DNA from: Mycobacteroides sp. LB1
GTDB lineage: Bacteria; Actinomycetota; Actinomycetes; Mycobacteriales; Mycobacteriaceae
Assembly: GCF_013449725.1 (NCBI RefSeq)
Contig: NZ_JACCFF010000003.1
Coordinates: forward strand, 62,001 to 126,000
Length of the DNA stretch: 64,000 nucleotides
Direction of reading: 5' to 3'
The position numbers and the translations under genes were made by a program. This document shows positions 1 to 8,586 of this stretch, piece by piece. Every line of letters begins with the position of its first letter. The stretch's first letter is position 1. Below the pieces are notes generated by a model. The model was not told the DNA's origin. It ran no database searches and saw nothing but the letters and a program-made list of their open reading frames with translations.

Positions 1-1275
1 GTCGTCGACAAGCACGGTCTGGATGAGCATGTGCTGTGGGAATCCGAGGTCGAGTCGGCCACCTGGGAGGAACAGGACGCGCTATGGGTGGTCCGGGTCC
101 GCGCGGCAAGCGGTGAAATACAAGAGCTTCGGGCACGGGCCGTCATCAGCGCGGTGGGTCAGCTCAACCGCCCGAACATCCCGGCCGTCGACGGCGCCGG
201 CGCCTTCGCGGGTCCGGCCTTCCACTCCGCGCGGTGGGATGGCTCGGTGGATATCACCGGAAAGCGCGTCGCCCTTATCGGTGCGGGCGCCAGTGGATTT
301 CAGATTGCGCCCGCCATCGCCGAGAAGGTCGAGCACCTCACGGTGTTTCAGCGCACCCCGCAGTGGATGTTCCCCAACGCCATGTACCACGACCAGGTCG
401 AGGACGGCGTGCGATGGGCCATGAAGCATCTTCCGTTCTACGGCCGCTGGTATCGGTTCCTCCTCATGTGGCCCGGTGCCGATAAGGGGCTCGACGCCGC
501 CGAGATTGATCCCGACTATCCCGACCAGGGCTATGCGGTCAGTGCGATCAACGCTGCGGCCCGAATGATGTTCACCGACTGGATAACCCGGCAGGTGGGC
601 GACGACGAACAGCTTCTCGCACAGGTACTGCCCGATTACCCAGCGACCGGTAAGCGAACGCTCCAGGACAACGGAAGCTGGTTGCGAACCCTGCGTCGCG
701 ACAATGTCGAGCTGGTACGCACATCCATCGAACGGATCGAGCGGGATGGCGTCGTCACCGAGGATGGCACGATTCACCTCGCCGACGTGATCGTGTATGC
801 CACGGGATTCAGGGCCACCGAGGTGCTGTGGCCGCTGCGGATCGTGGGACGTGACGGCGTCGAGCTGCGCAGCATGTGGGGTGACCGGCCCTACGCGCAT
901 CGCGGAATCACCGTCCCCGGATTCCCCAACTTCTTCATCATCTACGGGCCCGGCACCCACCTGGCGCACGGCGGGAGCCTCATCTTCCAGTCCGAATTGC
1001 AGATGCGGTACATCACGCAATGCCTCGAACGCTTGGCCGGTGAGAGCCGACTGGCGATGGAACCGGAGCCGCAGCCCGCGGCGGACTGGCACCGGCGCAC
1101 GCAGGAGCGGATCAACAAGATGGTGTGGTCGCACCCGGCCGTCGAACATTCCTACTTCAAGAATGCAGATGGGGAGATACACACCGTCAGCCCCTGGCGT
1201 CTGCCCGAGTACTGGCACGCCGTTCGGCGTCCCGACTGGTCGGAGTACGTGTTCACCGGGGCCGGACGGCCCTGA
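1..1275 (+). CDS. Baeyer-Villiger-type flavin monooxygenase, 5' end missing
   Basis: An open frame runs from the first base to the stop at 1275, so the start lies upstream of the window. The visible 424 residues contain the Baeyer-Villiger fingerprint FxGxxxHxxxWD (FAGPAFHSARWD, about residues 69-80) followed by the NADPH-binding GAGASG. The N-terminal FAD-binding GxGxxG is outside the window. Enzymes of this family use FAD, NADPH and O2 to insert oxygen next to a ketone or to oxidise sulfur. It is followed 87 bp downstream by a second, EthA-like monooxygenase in the same direction, which suggests co-expression or paralogy. The substrate cannot be inferred. Confidence 0.87.
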   Translation, partial: VVDKHGLDEHVLWESEVESATWEEQDALWVVRVRAASGEIQELRARAVISAVGQLNRPNIPAVDGAGAFAGPAFHSARWDGSVDITGKRVALIGAGASGFQIAPAIAEKVEHLTVFQRTPQWMFPNAMYHDQVEDGVRWAMKHLPFYGRWYRFLLMWPGADKGLDAAEIDPDYPDQGYAVSAINAAARMMFTDWITRQVGDDEQLLAQVLPDYPATGKRTLQDNGSWLRTLRRDNVELVRTSIERIERDGVVTEDGTIHLADVIVYATGFRATEVLWPLRIVGRDGVELRSMWGDRPYAHRGITVPGFPNFFIIYGPGTHLAHGGSLIFQSELQMRYITQCLERLAGESRLAMEPEPQPAADWHRRTQERINKMVWSHPAVEHSYFKNADGEIHTVSPWRLPEYWHAVRRPDWSEYVFTGAGRP

Positions 1276-1362
1276 CCTGCGGTGTCGCTGGCACAGAGTG
1301 CGCACGATTGCAAGGGCCTAACTTTACTTTTCTCACCGAACTGTAAGCGGTAGCATCGCGGC

Positions 1363-2856
1363 ATGTCCGAACACTTTGACGTGCTCATTGTCGGCGCCGG
1401 CATCTCCGGAATCAGCGCGGCCTGGCACATTCAGAACCGCTGCCCGTCCAAGACCTACGCGGTGCTCGAGGCCCGCGACGATATGGGCGGTACCTGGAAC
1501 CTGTTCAAGTACCCCGGTATCCGGTCTGACTCGGACATGTACACCCTGGGCTTCCGGTTCTCGCCGTGGAACGACAGCCGGACCCTGGCAGACGGCCCGT
1601 CCATCCTCGACTACGTGCACAAGACCGCGGCCAACGCCGGTATCGACGGACACGTCAAGTACCGGCACAAGGTTTTGGGTGCGGCCTGGTCGACCGAGAC
1701 TCAGCAGTGGACCATCCCGGTGGATCGCGACGGCGAAATCGTCGAATACACCTGTTCGTACCTGTTCTGCTGCAGCGGCTACTACGACTACGACCAGGGC
1801 TACCAGCCGGAGTTCCCCGGATTGGCTGATTTCAAGGGCACGGTGGTGCATCCGCAGCATTGGCCCGAGGACCTTGACTACAAGGGCAAGAAGGTCGTGG
1901 TTATCGGCTCCGGCGCCACCGCCGTGACATTGGTGCCGGCGATGGCGCCCGATGTCGGACACATCACCATGCTGCAGCGTTCGCCCACCTACATCCTGTC
2001 GCTGCCCAACGAGAACCCGATAATCAACGGTCTGCGAAAGATATTGCCGGCCAAGGCTGCTTACCCGGTTGCCCGCTGGATCAACATCGCACAGCTGATC
2101 TTTAGCTACCAGGCGAGCCGAAAGTTCCCGCGCGCCGCGCGGCGAATCATCATGCAGCAGGCCAAACTTCAGCTACCCAAGGGATACGACTACAAGACCC
2201 ACTTCGGCCCCAAGTACAACCCGTGGGACGAGCGTCTCTGTGTGGTGCCGAACGGCGATCTGTACAAAGCCATCCGCAAGCACAGGGCCGATATCGTCAC
2301 CGACCACATCGAGACCTTCGACGAGACGGGCATCAAGCTCAAGTCGGGCAAGCACCTCGACGCCGACATCGTCATCACCGCGACGGGTTTGAACCTGAAG
2401 TTCTTCAGCGGCGTCATTCCGACGGTCGACGGTGTGCCCGTGGACCTGCCCTCGCAGACCGTATACAAGGGCGCGATGCTCACCGGTGTCCCGAACATGG
2501 CGTTCACCATTGGGTACACCAACGCCTCATGGACACTCAAGGCCGACCTGGTGTCCGAGTACGTGAGCCGTTTGCTGAACTACATGGACGAGAATGGTTA
2601 CGTCACAGCGGTTCCCGAGCTGGCCGACGAGACGATAGAGAAGCAGCCGTTCATGGACTTCACTCCGGGTTACGTGCTGCGTGCGCTGGAGGAACTTCCC
2701 AAGCAGGGCGACAAGCACCCGTGGCGTTTGAAGCAGAACTACGCCTATGACATCGGCATGATGCGGCGCAGCCGGATCAGCGAGGGCATGCGCTTCGGCA
2801 AGAGGAAGGCCGCGGCCACTTCATCGCCCGCTGAGTCGGTTGCTGTCAACAGCTAG
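1363..2856 (+). CDS. ethA: EthA-like FAD-dependent Baeyer-Villiger monooxygenase
   Basis: This 497-residue protein starts MSEHFDVLIVGAGISG, with the FAD-binding GAGISG near residues 11-16. It has the BVMO motif FKGTVVHPQHWP and a second dinucleotide site GSGATAV. Length and sequence closely resemble M. tuberculosis EthA (Rv3854c), the enzyme that activates the prodrug ethionamide and oxidises ketones. The match includes the segments DSDMYTLGFRF and GYTNASWTLKADLVSE. EthA is normally divergent from its TetR repressor gene ethR. Here no regulator is adjacent: upstream is another monooxygenase and immediately downstream, with no gap, is an enoyl-CoA hydratase. Several EthA-like paralogues occur in rapid growers, so strict orthology is unproven. 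Confidence 0.88.
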   Translation: MSEHFDVLIVGAGISGISAAWHIQNRCPSKTYAVLEARDDMGGTWNLFKYPGIRSDSDMYTLGFRFSPWNDSRTLADGPSILDYVHKTAANAGIDGHVKYRHKVLGAAWSTETQQWTIPVDRDGEIVEYTCSYLFCCSGYYDYDQGYQPEFPGLADFKGTVVHPQHWPEDLDYKGKKVVVIGSGATAVTLVPAMAPDVGHITMLQRSPTYILSLPNENPIINGLRKILPAKAAYPVARWINIAQLIFSYQASRKFPRAARRIIMQQAKLQLPKGYDYKTHFGPKYNPWDERLCVVPNGDLYKAIRKHRADIVTDHIETFDETGIKLKSGKHLDADIVITATGLNLKFFSGVIPTVDGVPVDLPSQTVYKGAMLTGVPNMAFTIGYTNASWTLKADLVSEYVSRLLNYMDENGYVTAVPELADETIEKQPFMDFTPGYVLRALEELPKQGDKHPWRLKQNYAYDIGMMRRSRISEGMRFGKRKAAATSSPAESVAVNS

Positions 2857-3639
2857 GTGACCGAGCTCCGAACGGAGATTCGGGACGGGGTAGCGGTACT
2901 TACGCTGCACGGACCGGCGACACGTAACTCCTTCACCGCCGATCTTGGACGCGATCTCGGCGCCGCTTATCGGCGGCTCGACGAGGATGCCGCCGTGCGC
3001 GTCATCGTGCTCACCGGCTCCCCACCCGCATTCTGTAGCGGTGCACTGATCTCGTCCGACGCGGAAACATTTGCGGCGCCGGACAATCCGGACTTCTCGG
3101 CGTCTCCGGTGCGGCCCGCCGCGTTCGAACTGAGCACGCCCGTGATCGCGGCGGTGAACGGGCACGCCATTGGTATCGGGATGACACTGGCACTGCACGC
3201 CGATATCCGCATCCTCGCCGAGGAAGGTCGCTACGCGATACCCCAGGTGAGATTCGGGGTGGCGCCGGATGCCATGGCGCACTGGACGTTACCGCGTCTG
3301 GTGGGCACCGCGGTGGCGGCGGAGCTGCTCCTCACCGGCGCGCCCTTTTCGGCGCGGCGGGCAGTGGAGACCGGATTGGCCAACCACTGTCTGCCTGCCG
3401 AGAAGGTACTCGGGACCGCGCTGGAGATGGCGCACGATATTTCGGTTAATGTGGCGCCCCAATCCGCGGCTTTGACCAAGCGGCTGCTGTGGGACGCGCA
3501 GCTGACGGCGATGTCCGCGGCCGAGGTGGCGGCGCGGGAGACGGCCGATCACCTGCGGCTCATGGGGTCGGATGACGCGGTCGAGGGGCCACGCGCATTC
3601 GCGGAAGGCCGCGCGCCGCGCTGGATCGGGCGCTCGTAA
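2857..3639 (+). CDS. Enoyl-CoA hydratase/isomerase family protein
   Basis: The GTG start directly follows the stop codon of the monooxygenase, so the two are probably translationally coupled. The 260-residue protein has the crotonase fold signature: VIVLTGSPPAFCSGA (first oxyanion-hole segment) and AAVNGHAIGIGMTLALHADIR (second). The later segment PQVRFGVAPDAMAHWTLPRLVG is typical of the active-site region. Crotonases hydrate or isomerise acyl-CoA thioesters. Its coupling to Baeyer-Villiger enzymes suggests degradation of a ketone- or sterol-like carbon source, but that is inference. The exact reaction is not determinable from sequence. Confidence 0.87.
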   Translation: MTELRTEIRDGVAVLTLHGPATRNSFTADLGRDLGAAYRRLDEDAAVRVIVLTGSPPAFCSGALISSDAETFAAPDNPDFSASPVRPAAFELSTPVIAAVNGHAIGIGMTLALHADIRILAEEGRYAIPQVRFGVAPDAMAHWTLPRLVGTAVAAELLLTGAPFSARRAVETGLANHCLPAEKVLGTALEMAHDISVNVAPQSAALTKRLLWDAQLTAMSAAEVAARETADHLRLMGSDDAVEGPRAFAEGRAPRWIGRS

Positions 3640-3687
3640 TACCAGGCAGGTGGGGCTTGAATCTTGGACCTCAACCCGCCTAAAGTA

Positions 3688-3714
3688 TATCTGGGTACAT
3701 ATTGTACCCAGATA
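3688..3714. promoter_or_regulatory. Perfect 11-bp inverted repeat, candidate operator
   Basis: The arms TATCTGGGTAC (3688-3698) and GTACCCAGATA (3704-3714) are exact reverse complements separated by ATATT. It lies 48 bp after the hydratase stop and 26 bp before a small GTG-started reading frame. The AT-rich, long-armed symmetry looks like a TetR/GntR-type operator. It could also be an RNA hairpin, but no T-run follows on either strand, so a classical terminator is less likely. No regulator gene sits beside it. Confidence 0.45.
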
Positions 3715-3740
3715 ATTGACCTGGTCATTGGGAGTGCATC

Positions 3741-3884
3741 GTGGGAAAACACAACTCTCCCGTCGCCACGGACGACTGGCCCAGCGAGTTCGTCTGGGAC
3801 AGCGAGATCACCGGGACATCCCCCGCAGTGATTGATTCCGACCTCGATTTCGTCCCGACACCGCCGCCCTGGTTCAGGGCCTGA
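3741..3884 (+). CDS. Possible 47-residue small protein
   Basis: A GTG start with a GGGAG ribosome-binding sequence six bases upstream opens a 47-codon frame beginning VGKHNSPVATDDWPSEF and ending PPPWFRA. The product is acidic, rich in Asp, Pro and Trp, and has no membrane segment. Its last 11 bases overlap the 3' end of the convergent lactone oxidase gene. The perfect inverted repeat lies just upstream. I do not recognise the protein. It may be real because of its own ribosome-binding site and isolated position, or it may be chance. Confidence 0.35.
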   Translation: MGKHNSPVATDDWPSEFVWDSEITGTSPAVIDSDLDFVPTPPPWFRA

Positions 3885-5160
3885 CGGGCCCCAGCAGCCG
3901 GCTGAGGTATCCGCCGCTGAACATGCCTGCGGGATCCAGCCGCGCGCGGACATCCTGGAATGTCTGCCACTCCGGATACCGCTCGCTCAGCTGATCGGCG
4001 GTGAGCGTGTGCCGCTTGCCCCAGTGCGGGCGGCCGCCCAGCCCGATCAAGATGGGCTCCAGGTCTCGGAAGTACGGTTCCCACTGGCCGTGAATCGTTT
4101 GATGCACCGCCAGATAGACGCTCTCGCGGCCATAGGCGGGGGCTAGCAGCGCATCATCGGCCTGAGTGAAGCGGACCTCCAAGGGAAAGGCCACGCGATG
4201 ACGGTTCCGTTCGATCGTGGCCAGCGCGGTCTCGATCGCCTCGCCGGCATTGGCCAGCGGAAGCGAATACTCCATCTCGGTGAACTTCACCTTGCGGGGG
4301 CTCGCAAACACCGCGGCGCTCTCATCCTGCGACTCATTGGAACCGGCCAGGGCCGCAACAAGTTGAGATATCCGTGGGGCGGCGGCCGGTACCCGCCCGG
4401 CCGTCCACATCAACGCACCGAGCGCACCGTTCTCCACGAGGTCGCGCTCCACCCAATGCTTCACCGGGTGACGGGGCCACGGACTCTCGTCGGTGCGCGT
4501 CGATTGCAGTAGCAGCACCCGCCGCGTATGCGGAAACAGATACAGCTCAAGGTGATCGGTATCTGCTAGTAGCGCGGGTAGATCAGCCAGCACGGAGTCC
4601 AGATCGTGCACAGACTGGCGGCGGTACAGCCGGAACGACGGCACGCATTGCAGGGTGAACTCGGTGACCACACCCAGTGCACCCAGAGAGATCCGCGCCG
4701 CGCGCAGCTCGTCGCCGCCGGTGATCTCGTGAACCGTGCCGTCGGCGGCCATGATTCGCACCGACACGATGGTCTGAGAGATATTGCCGAACCCCAGGCC
4801 CGTCCCATGGGTGCCGGTGGCGGCGGCCCCCGCGAGAGTCTGGGTGTCGATATCGCCGAGATTGGGCAGCGCCAGCCCGTGCCGCAACAACTGGCGATTC
4901 AGCTCATGCAGGGTGATACCGGCCTGGACCCGCATCCGGTCCTGCTCGTCCACCGAGATGACGTGACGCAGTTCCGCGATATCGATCTGTACGCCGTCGG
5001 TGACGCACAGCTCGGTGAAGGAATGCGACGAGCCGATCGGGCGCACCGTCCGCCCGGCAGACCTTCTGAGGGTGAACGCCAGCTCATCCTCGGTGCGCGG
5101 GCGGGCCACCAGCGCTGGGGCACAAGATGTTTGCCCGCTCCAGTTACGCCACTCGCTCAC
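3874..5160 (-). CDS. FAD-linked D-arabinono/L-gulono-1,4-lactone oxidase-type enzyme
   Basis: The 428-residue protein is the same length as M. tuberculosis Rv1771 (L-gulono-1,4-lactone dehydrogenase). It has the VAO-type FAD-binding pieces GSSHSF and AATGTHGTG in the N-terminal half and the aldonolactone-oxidase motif RPHWGKRH near the C-terminus. Family members oxidise aldonolactones using FAD. The ATG start overlaps the stop of the upstream deaminase/aldolase by 4 bp (ATGA), so it is the third gene of an operon with rraA and that enzyme. The true substrate is unknown. The family and fold are secure. Confidence 0.86.
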   Translation of the reverse strand: MSEWRNWSGQTSCAPALVARPRTEDELAFTLRRSAGRTVRPIGSSHSFTELCVTDGVQIDIAELRHVISVDEQDRMRVQAGITLHELNRQLLRHGLALPNLGDIDTQTLAGAAATGTHGTGLGFGNISQTIVSVRIMAADGTVHEITGGDELRAARISLGALGVVTEFTLQCVPSFRLYRRQSVHDLDSVLADLPALLADTDHLELYLFPHTRRVLLLQSTRTDESPWPRHPVKHWVERDLVENGALGALMWTAGRVPAAAPRISQLVAALAGSNESQDESAAVFASPRKVKFTEMEYSLPLANAGEAIETALATIERNRHRVAFPLEVRFTQADDALLAPAYGRESVYLAVHQTIHGQWEPYFRDLEPILIGLGGRPHWGKRHTLTADQLSERYPEWQTFQDVRARLDPAGMFSGGYLSRLLGPVRP

Positions 5161-6344
5161 AGGAACATCATTCCCTCACCGCGATACGTGGATACCGATC
5201 CGGCATGCTGACCGTCCTCGACAAGCTGTAGTTCGGTGAAGTGCTCACAGAGCTCACCGGCCTTGGCGTGCCGGAACCACACCACGTCGCCGATCTGCAG
5301 CTCGCGCGCCCCGCGTAACGGAGTCTGTACTTCGCCGGCGCCCTCGGATGTCTCGAATGACAAACCCGTGGGCCACGACGGCACCGGAACCCGACTCGGC
5401 CCGGCCGGGCCGCTGGCGATGTACCCGCCGCCGAGCACCGTGGCAAGCTCCGGCGCCGGCTTGCGTACCACGGGCAATGCGAAGGCGGCGGCCGGATCCA
5501 GGTCCAGGTTGCGGTAGTTATCGAAAAGGGCGGGGGCGAAGAAGCCCGAACCGGCGGCCAATTCGGTGGCGAAACCCAGTCCCGCGATGCGGGCCAGGCT
5601 GCCGGTTCCGCCGGAGTTCACCAGTTCTAGCGGCGGCGCCCCGGCGGCCCGTAGGCGGGCGGTCACCGCGTCCAGAACCCGGGGGAGACGGTCCCCGAGG
5701 TCGCGCAGCGAGGACGCCTGCATGCCACGAACCGCCAACTGGTACCAGGGATTTCCCGGGACGATATCGCCGACGCCGGCGATCTGCCCGTCGTAGGCCA
5801 TGACCGCCGCCAGCCGCAGCCCGGGCGTGGCGCACACCAGATCGGTGAGTGCTGCCGCCTGCTCGGGGGTGCGCACTGGCGATCGCTTCGGACCCAGATG
5901 CACCGGGCCGCTGAGAGGCCGCCACCCGGCATCGATATCGAGGCATACCGGGATGGGCGCGTTGGTCTCCTGTGCAACGGCGGCGAGCAGACGCACGTGG
6001 TCGGCCGAATCGATCAGCGGGCGGATTACGGAGCGGTGCCGGGCCGCCGTCGCCAGTGCCCCACGGTCGACACTGGGGTAGGCGATGAGCAGGTCGTCCA
6101 CACCGGCATCGGCGAGATGCACCGCCTCCGCTGGGGTGAAGGCCAGCACCCCGCGAAATCCGGGTATCTCCAGGAACTTCCGGATCAGTGCGGTGCTGCG
6201 TATCGACTTACTGGCCACCCTGATGGGTAGATCGGATGCCGCGCTGACCAATGCCGCGGCATTGGCTCGTGCGGCATCCATATCGACAGCGGCCAGCGGT
6301 ACGGGTGCCCCTCGCAGCGCTTCCGCCAGCCGTCGTACCGACAT
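5157..6344 (-). CDS. Amino acid deaminase/aldolase, alanine-racemase-like PLP fold
   Basis: The 395-residue protein begins with an alanine-racemase-type barrel. A lysine in the segment RVASKSIRS, about residue 46, is the expected pyridoxal-phosphate lysine, and a D-threonine-aldolase/D-serine-dehydratase-like C-terminal domain follows (GGGYIASGPAGP, LQIGDVVWFRHAKAGE). Such enzymes act on D- or beta-hydroxy amino acids. Its start overlaps the rraA stop by one base (TGATG) and its own stop overlaps the next start by 4 bp, so the three genes are one operon. The substrate is not known. The metal-binding His/Cys of D-serine dehydratases were not traced in detail. Confidence 0.8.
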   Translation of the reverse strand: MSVRRLAEALRGAPVPLAAVDMDAARANAAALVSAASDLPIRVASKSIRSTALIRKFLEIPGFRGVLAFTPAEAVHLADAGVDDLLIAYPSVDRGALATAARHRSVIRPLIDSADHVRLLAAVAQETNAPIPVCLDIDAGWRPLSGPVHLGPKRSPVRTPEQAAALTDLVCATPGLRLAAVMAYDGQIAGVGDIVPGNPWYQLAVRGMQASSLRDLGDRLPRVLDAVTARLRAAGAPPLELVNSGGTGSLARIAGLGFATELAAGSGFFAPALFDNYRNLDLDPAAAFALPVVRKPAPELATVLGGGYIASGPAGPSRVPVPSWPTGLSFETSEGAGEVQTPLRGARELQIGDVVWFRHAKAGELCEHFTELQLVEDGQHAGSVSTYRGEGMMFL

Positions 6345-6832
6345 CAGGCAGGAACCACCACGACGCCATCGTGGTCGGCGTAACAGATCGCCCCCGGCGT
6401 GAAGTCGACGCCACCGAAGGTCACGACGATATCGCGTTCCCCGGCACCGGTTTTGGTGCCCTTCCGGGGGTTGGTGCCGAGGGCCTTGACCCCGATGTCC
6501 ATGGTGGCCAGGGTGGAGCTGTCGCGAACCACCCCGTTGATCACCAGACCGGACCAGCCGCTATCGACGGCGATCCCCGCGATGATATCGCCCACCAGTG
6601 CGCAGTGCAGCGAACCGCCTCCGTCGATAACCAGCACACCACCCGAACTAGGCTCTGACAGAATGGATTTCAGCAGTGCGTTGTCATGGTGGCAGCGCAC
6701 CGTGGTGATTGCCCCGGCGAATACCGGCCGCCCACCGAACTGGGCGAGCTGAAGGTCGCAGCTGGCCATCTCGATGCCCAGCTCGTCTCCCAGGTCGGCG
6801 GTCGGTCGGGGGGTGATAGGTGCGGTCGTCAT
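6344..6832 (-). CDS. rraA: RraA-like protein (RNase E regulator / HMG-aldolase fold)
   Basis: The 162-residue protein has the full RraA/MenG-like fold: the [15 protein letters not shown] segment, the [11 protein letters not shown] loop and the metal-binding [12 protein letters not shown] region. Members are annotated either as inhibitors of RNase E or as 4-hydroxy-4-methyl-2-oxoglutarate aldolases. It was once misnamed menG. The M. tuberculosis counterpart Rv3853 sits next to ethA, and an ethA-like gene lies nearby here, so local synteny supports orthology. It is the first gene of the operon with the PLP-fold enzyme and the lactone oxidase. Neighbours point to a metabolic role as much as to RNA decay. 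Confidence 0.86.
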   Translation of the reverse strand: MTTAPITPRPTADLGDELGIEMASCDLQLAQFGGRPVFAGAITTVRCHHDNALLKSILSEPSSGGVLVIDGGGSLHCALVGDIIAGIAVDSGWSGLVINGVVRDSSTLATMDIGVKALGTNPRKGTKTGAGERDIVVTFGGVDFTPGAICYADHDGVVVVPA

Positions 6833-6855
6833 ACCCCGAGTTTATTGCGCGGGCT

Positions 6856-7662
6856 CTACTCGGTGGCGGCCTTATCGTTCGAGGCGACTACGACATCGTG
6901 CAGCCACTGCGCCAGACCGGGCTCGGTGTCGTCGTAGTACACCCGGAACCGGTCGTCCTCGACATACATCTGTGCGAGACAGACCTGCATGTGCGGGGAG
7001 CAATCGAAGAACTCGTCGATGCTGTGCCGATGGGCCTGCGCCAAGGCATCGGCCCGTTCCGACCCCGGTTCGACGCCCTCGCGTTTGGCAGCCGCGAGGT
7101 CGGCGAGCAGGCGATCTCCCTCGGCCTTGATCCGGATCCAGTCCTCCTTGGTGTACCGGGCGGAGCGTTCCTGGCTCTGTTTCCAGACCGAGGTGCCGCC
7201 CCAGAGCTGCTCTGCTTCTACCGCGTACTCATCGACGAATCGACTGTCGCCGAAGATCTCGATCTGCTCCGCGACGGACAGCTGAACACCGCTTTTGTGA
7301 GCGTTCATCATGTTCTCCACTGCCGCGACCATGTGGTGCAAGCGGTCAATACGGTCCAACAACAGTGCGCGCTGGCTTTCCAGGTGCGTGCGCCTATCGG
7401 TATCCGGATCGTCGAGCAGGGCCGCTATCTGCTCAAGACCAAACCCCACCTCCCGGTACAGCAGCGCCAGATGGAGCCGCTCGATATCGGTATCGGTGTA
7501 TCCGCGGTAGCCGACCGCGGTGCGGGCACGGGGTGCCACCAGGCCGATTTCGTCGTAGTGGTGCAGCGCTCGCACCGATAGACCGGTCAGCTCGGATACT
7601 CGGCCGACCGTCATGAGGTCGGTATGGCCGGTTGTGCGTGGGTTCGATTCCGCCGTGCTCAT
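6856..7662 (-). CDS. TipA-type MerR family transcriptional regulator
   Basis: This 268-residue protein has an N-terminal MerR winged helix (MTVGRVSELTGLSVRALHHY, from about residue 17) and the MerR-type RLHLALLYREVGFGLEQIAALL segment. A coiled coil and a C-terminal TipAS-like antibiotic-binding domain follow (residues about 130-260, with SRFVDEYAVEAEQLWGG). TipA regulators bind peptide or other drugs and activate transcription from stretched promoters. The start could be the internal ATG at residue 17, since the preceding 16 residues are not conserved in the family. It is 23 bp upstream of the rraA operon in the same direction, so it may be its regulator or simply read through. Confidence 0.86.
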   Translation of the reverse strand: MSTAESNPRTTGHTDLMTVGRVSELTGLSVRALHHYDEIGLVAPRARTAVGYRGYTDTDIERLHLALLYREVGFGLEQIAALLDDPDTDRRTHLESQRALLLDRIDRLHHMVAAVENMMNAHKSGVQLSVAEQIEIFGDSRFVDEYAVEAEQLWGGTSVWKQSQERSARYTKEDWIRIKAEGDRLLADLAAAKREGVEPGSERADALAQAHRHSIDEFFDCSPHMQVCLAQMYVEDDRFRVYYDDTEPGLAQWLHDVVVASNDKAATE

Positions 7663-7743
7663 AGGGACACTGTGCGGCCTCCCGTGGCGTGAGGGTCAAG
7701 CCCTTTTCGACGGAGTCAGTCCTGGCGGGCAGCCGCCGCGGGA

Positions 7744-8448
7744 TCAGTCCGATTCAACGGAGTCGCCGTTGCGGCGCCGGCGCCGCAGCAGCAACAAGAT
7801 GAAGATCGCGAACGCGGCACCGACCGCGATCTTCAGGTTCGGCGATTGACGGCCCACTTCCGACGCGGGGCCGGGAATCGGTGGTGGAGCCGAGTCGACA
7901 GTCGACTTCGCCTTGGCGGCAGCCTCCCTGGCCGCCGCCACGAGATCGGGCTGGGCGGGCTCAGGTGTGGGCGCGGCGGTGGGAACTTCCGGCTTGGGAG
8001 CCGCGGCGACAGGCCTTGGTGCGGGTGCAGGCTTGGGGGCGTCGACCGCAGGCTTTGGTGCGGGGGGCACCTCGGGCTTGGGCGCGGCCGCTGCCGACTC
8101 CGCCGCGGGCTGGGGTGCCGGTGTTGCCGCGGCCGGGGGCTCGGGCTTGGAGGGCTCGGCGGGCGGGGGTGTCTCCGGTGCCGGTACCTCAGCGGGCTTC
8201 GCCTGTGCAGCCGGCTTCGGCGCCGCGGGCGGCTTCGGACCCGGAGCGGGTTTGGGACCGGAGTCGGCCTTGGGACCAGACTTCGGCGGTGCCGACGAGC
8301 CTGCCCGTTTGGCGGGCGCGCGTTTGGCCGCGGGACGCTTGGCGGCCTTCGCGGGCCGAGACGGGGCCGCGGGCGGTGACGCCTCGCCCGCAGCGGGATT
8401 CTCCGGTGTCGGGTCGGGCTCGTTAGCCGAATTGTCCTGGTCCGCCAT
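7744..8448 (-). CDS. Ala/Pro/Lys-rich protein with C-terminal membrane anchor
   Basis: The ATG at 8448 is chosen because AAGGAG lies about eight bases upstream. The 234-residue product starts MADQDNSANEPDPTPENPAA. It continues with lysine-rich AKRPAAKRAPAKRAG repeats and a long Pro/Ala/Lys stretch. Near the end is one hydrophobic segment (IAVGAAFAIFILLLL) followed by RRRRR. The layout is a disordered, basic tail on a single membrane helix. Lys/Ala/Pro repeats of this kind are seen in mycobacterial nucleic-acid- or heparin-binding proteins, but I assign no function. It is the last gene after the CopC gene, with a 138-bp gap. Confidence 0.7.
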   Translation of the reverse strand: MADQDNSANEPDPTPENPAAGEASPPAAPSRPAKAAKRPAAKRAPAKRAGSSAPPKSGPKADSGPKPAPGPKPPAAPKPAAQAKPAEVPAPETPPPAEPSKPEPPAAATPAPQPAAESAAAAPKPEVPPAPKPAVDAPKPAPAPRPVAAAPKPEVPTAAPTPEPAQPDLVAAAREAAAKAKSTVDSAPPPIPGPASEVGRQSPNLKIAVGAAFAIFILLLLRRRRRNGDSVESD

Positions 8449-8586
8449 GCGCCTGCTCCTTCGCAAGTTTCTGTCGTACTCGGGTGCTCGCGGCCACGAT
8501 GAGCGGCTCACACCCGAATGTCTGCCGCCCTGCCGTCATCCATCATGCCGTTACGGCGGAAAAGGCCAGTCGAGCCCCCCAGAGAT

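Noticed and set aside
82..1305. Long minus-strand open frame opposite the first monooxygenase
   Set aside because: The plus strand carries clear family motifs. The antisense product has no recognisable domain.
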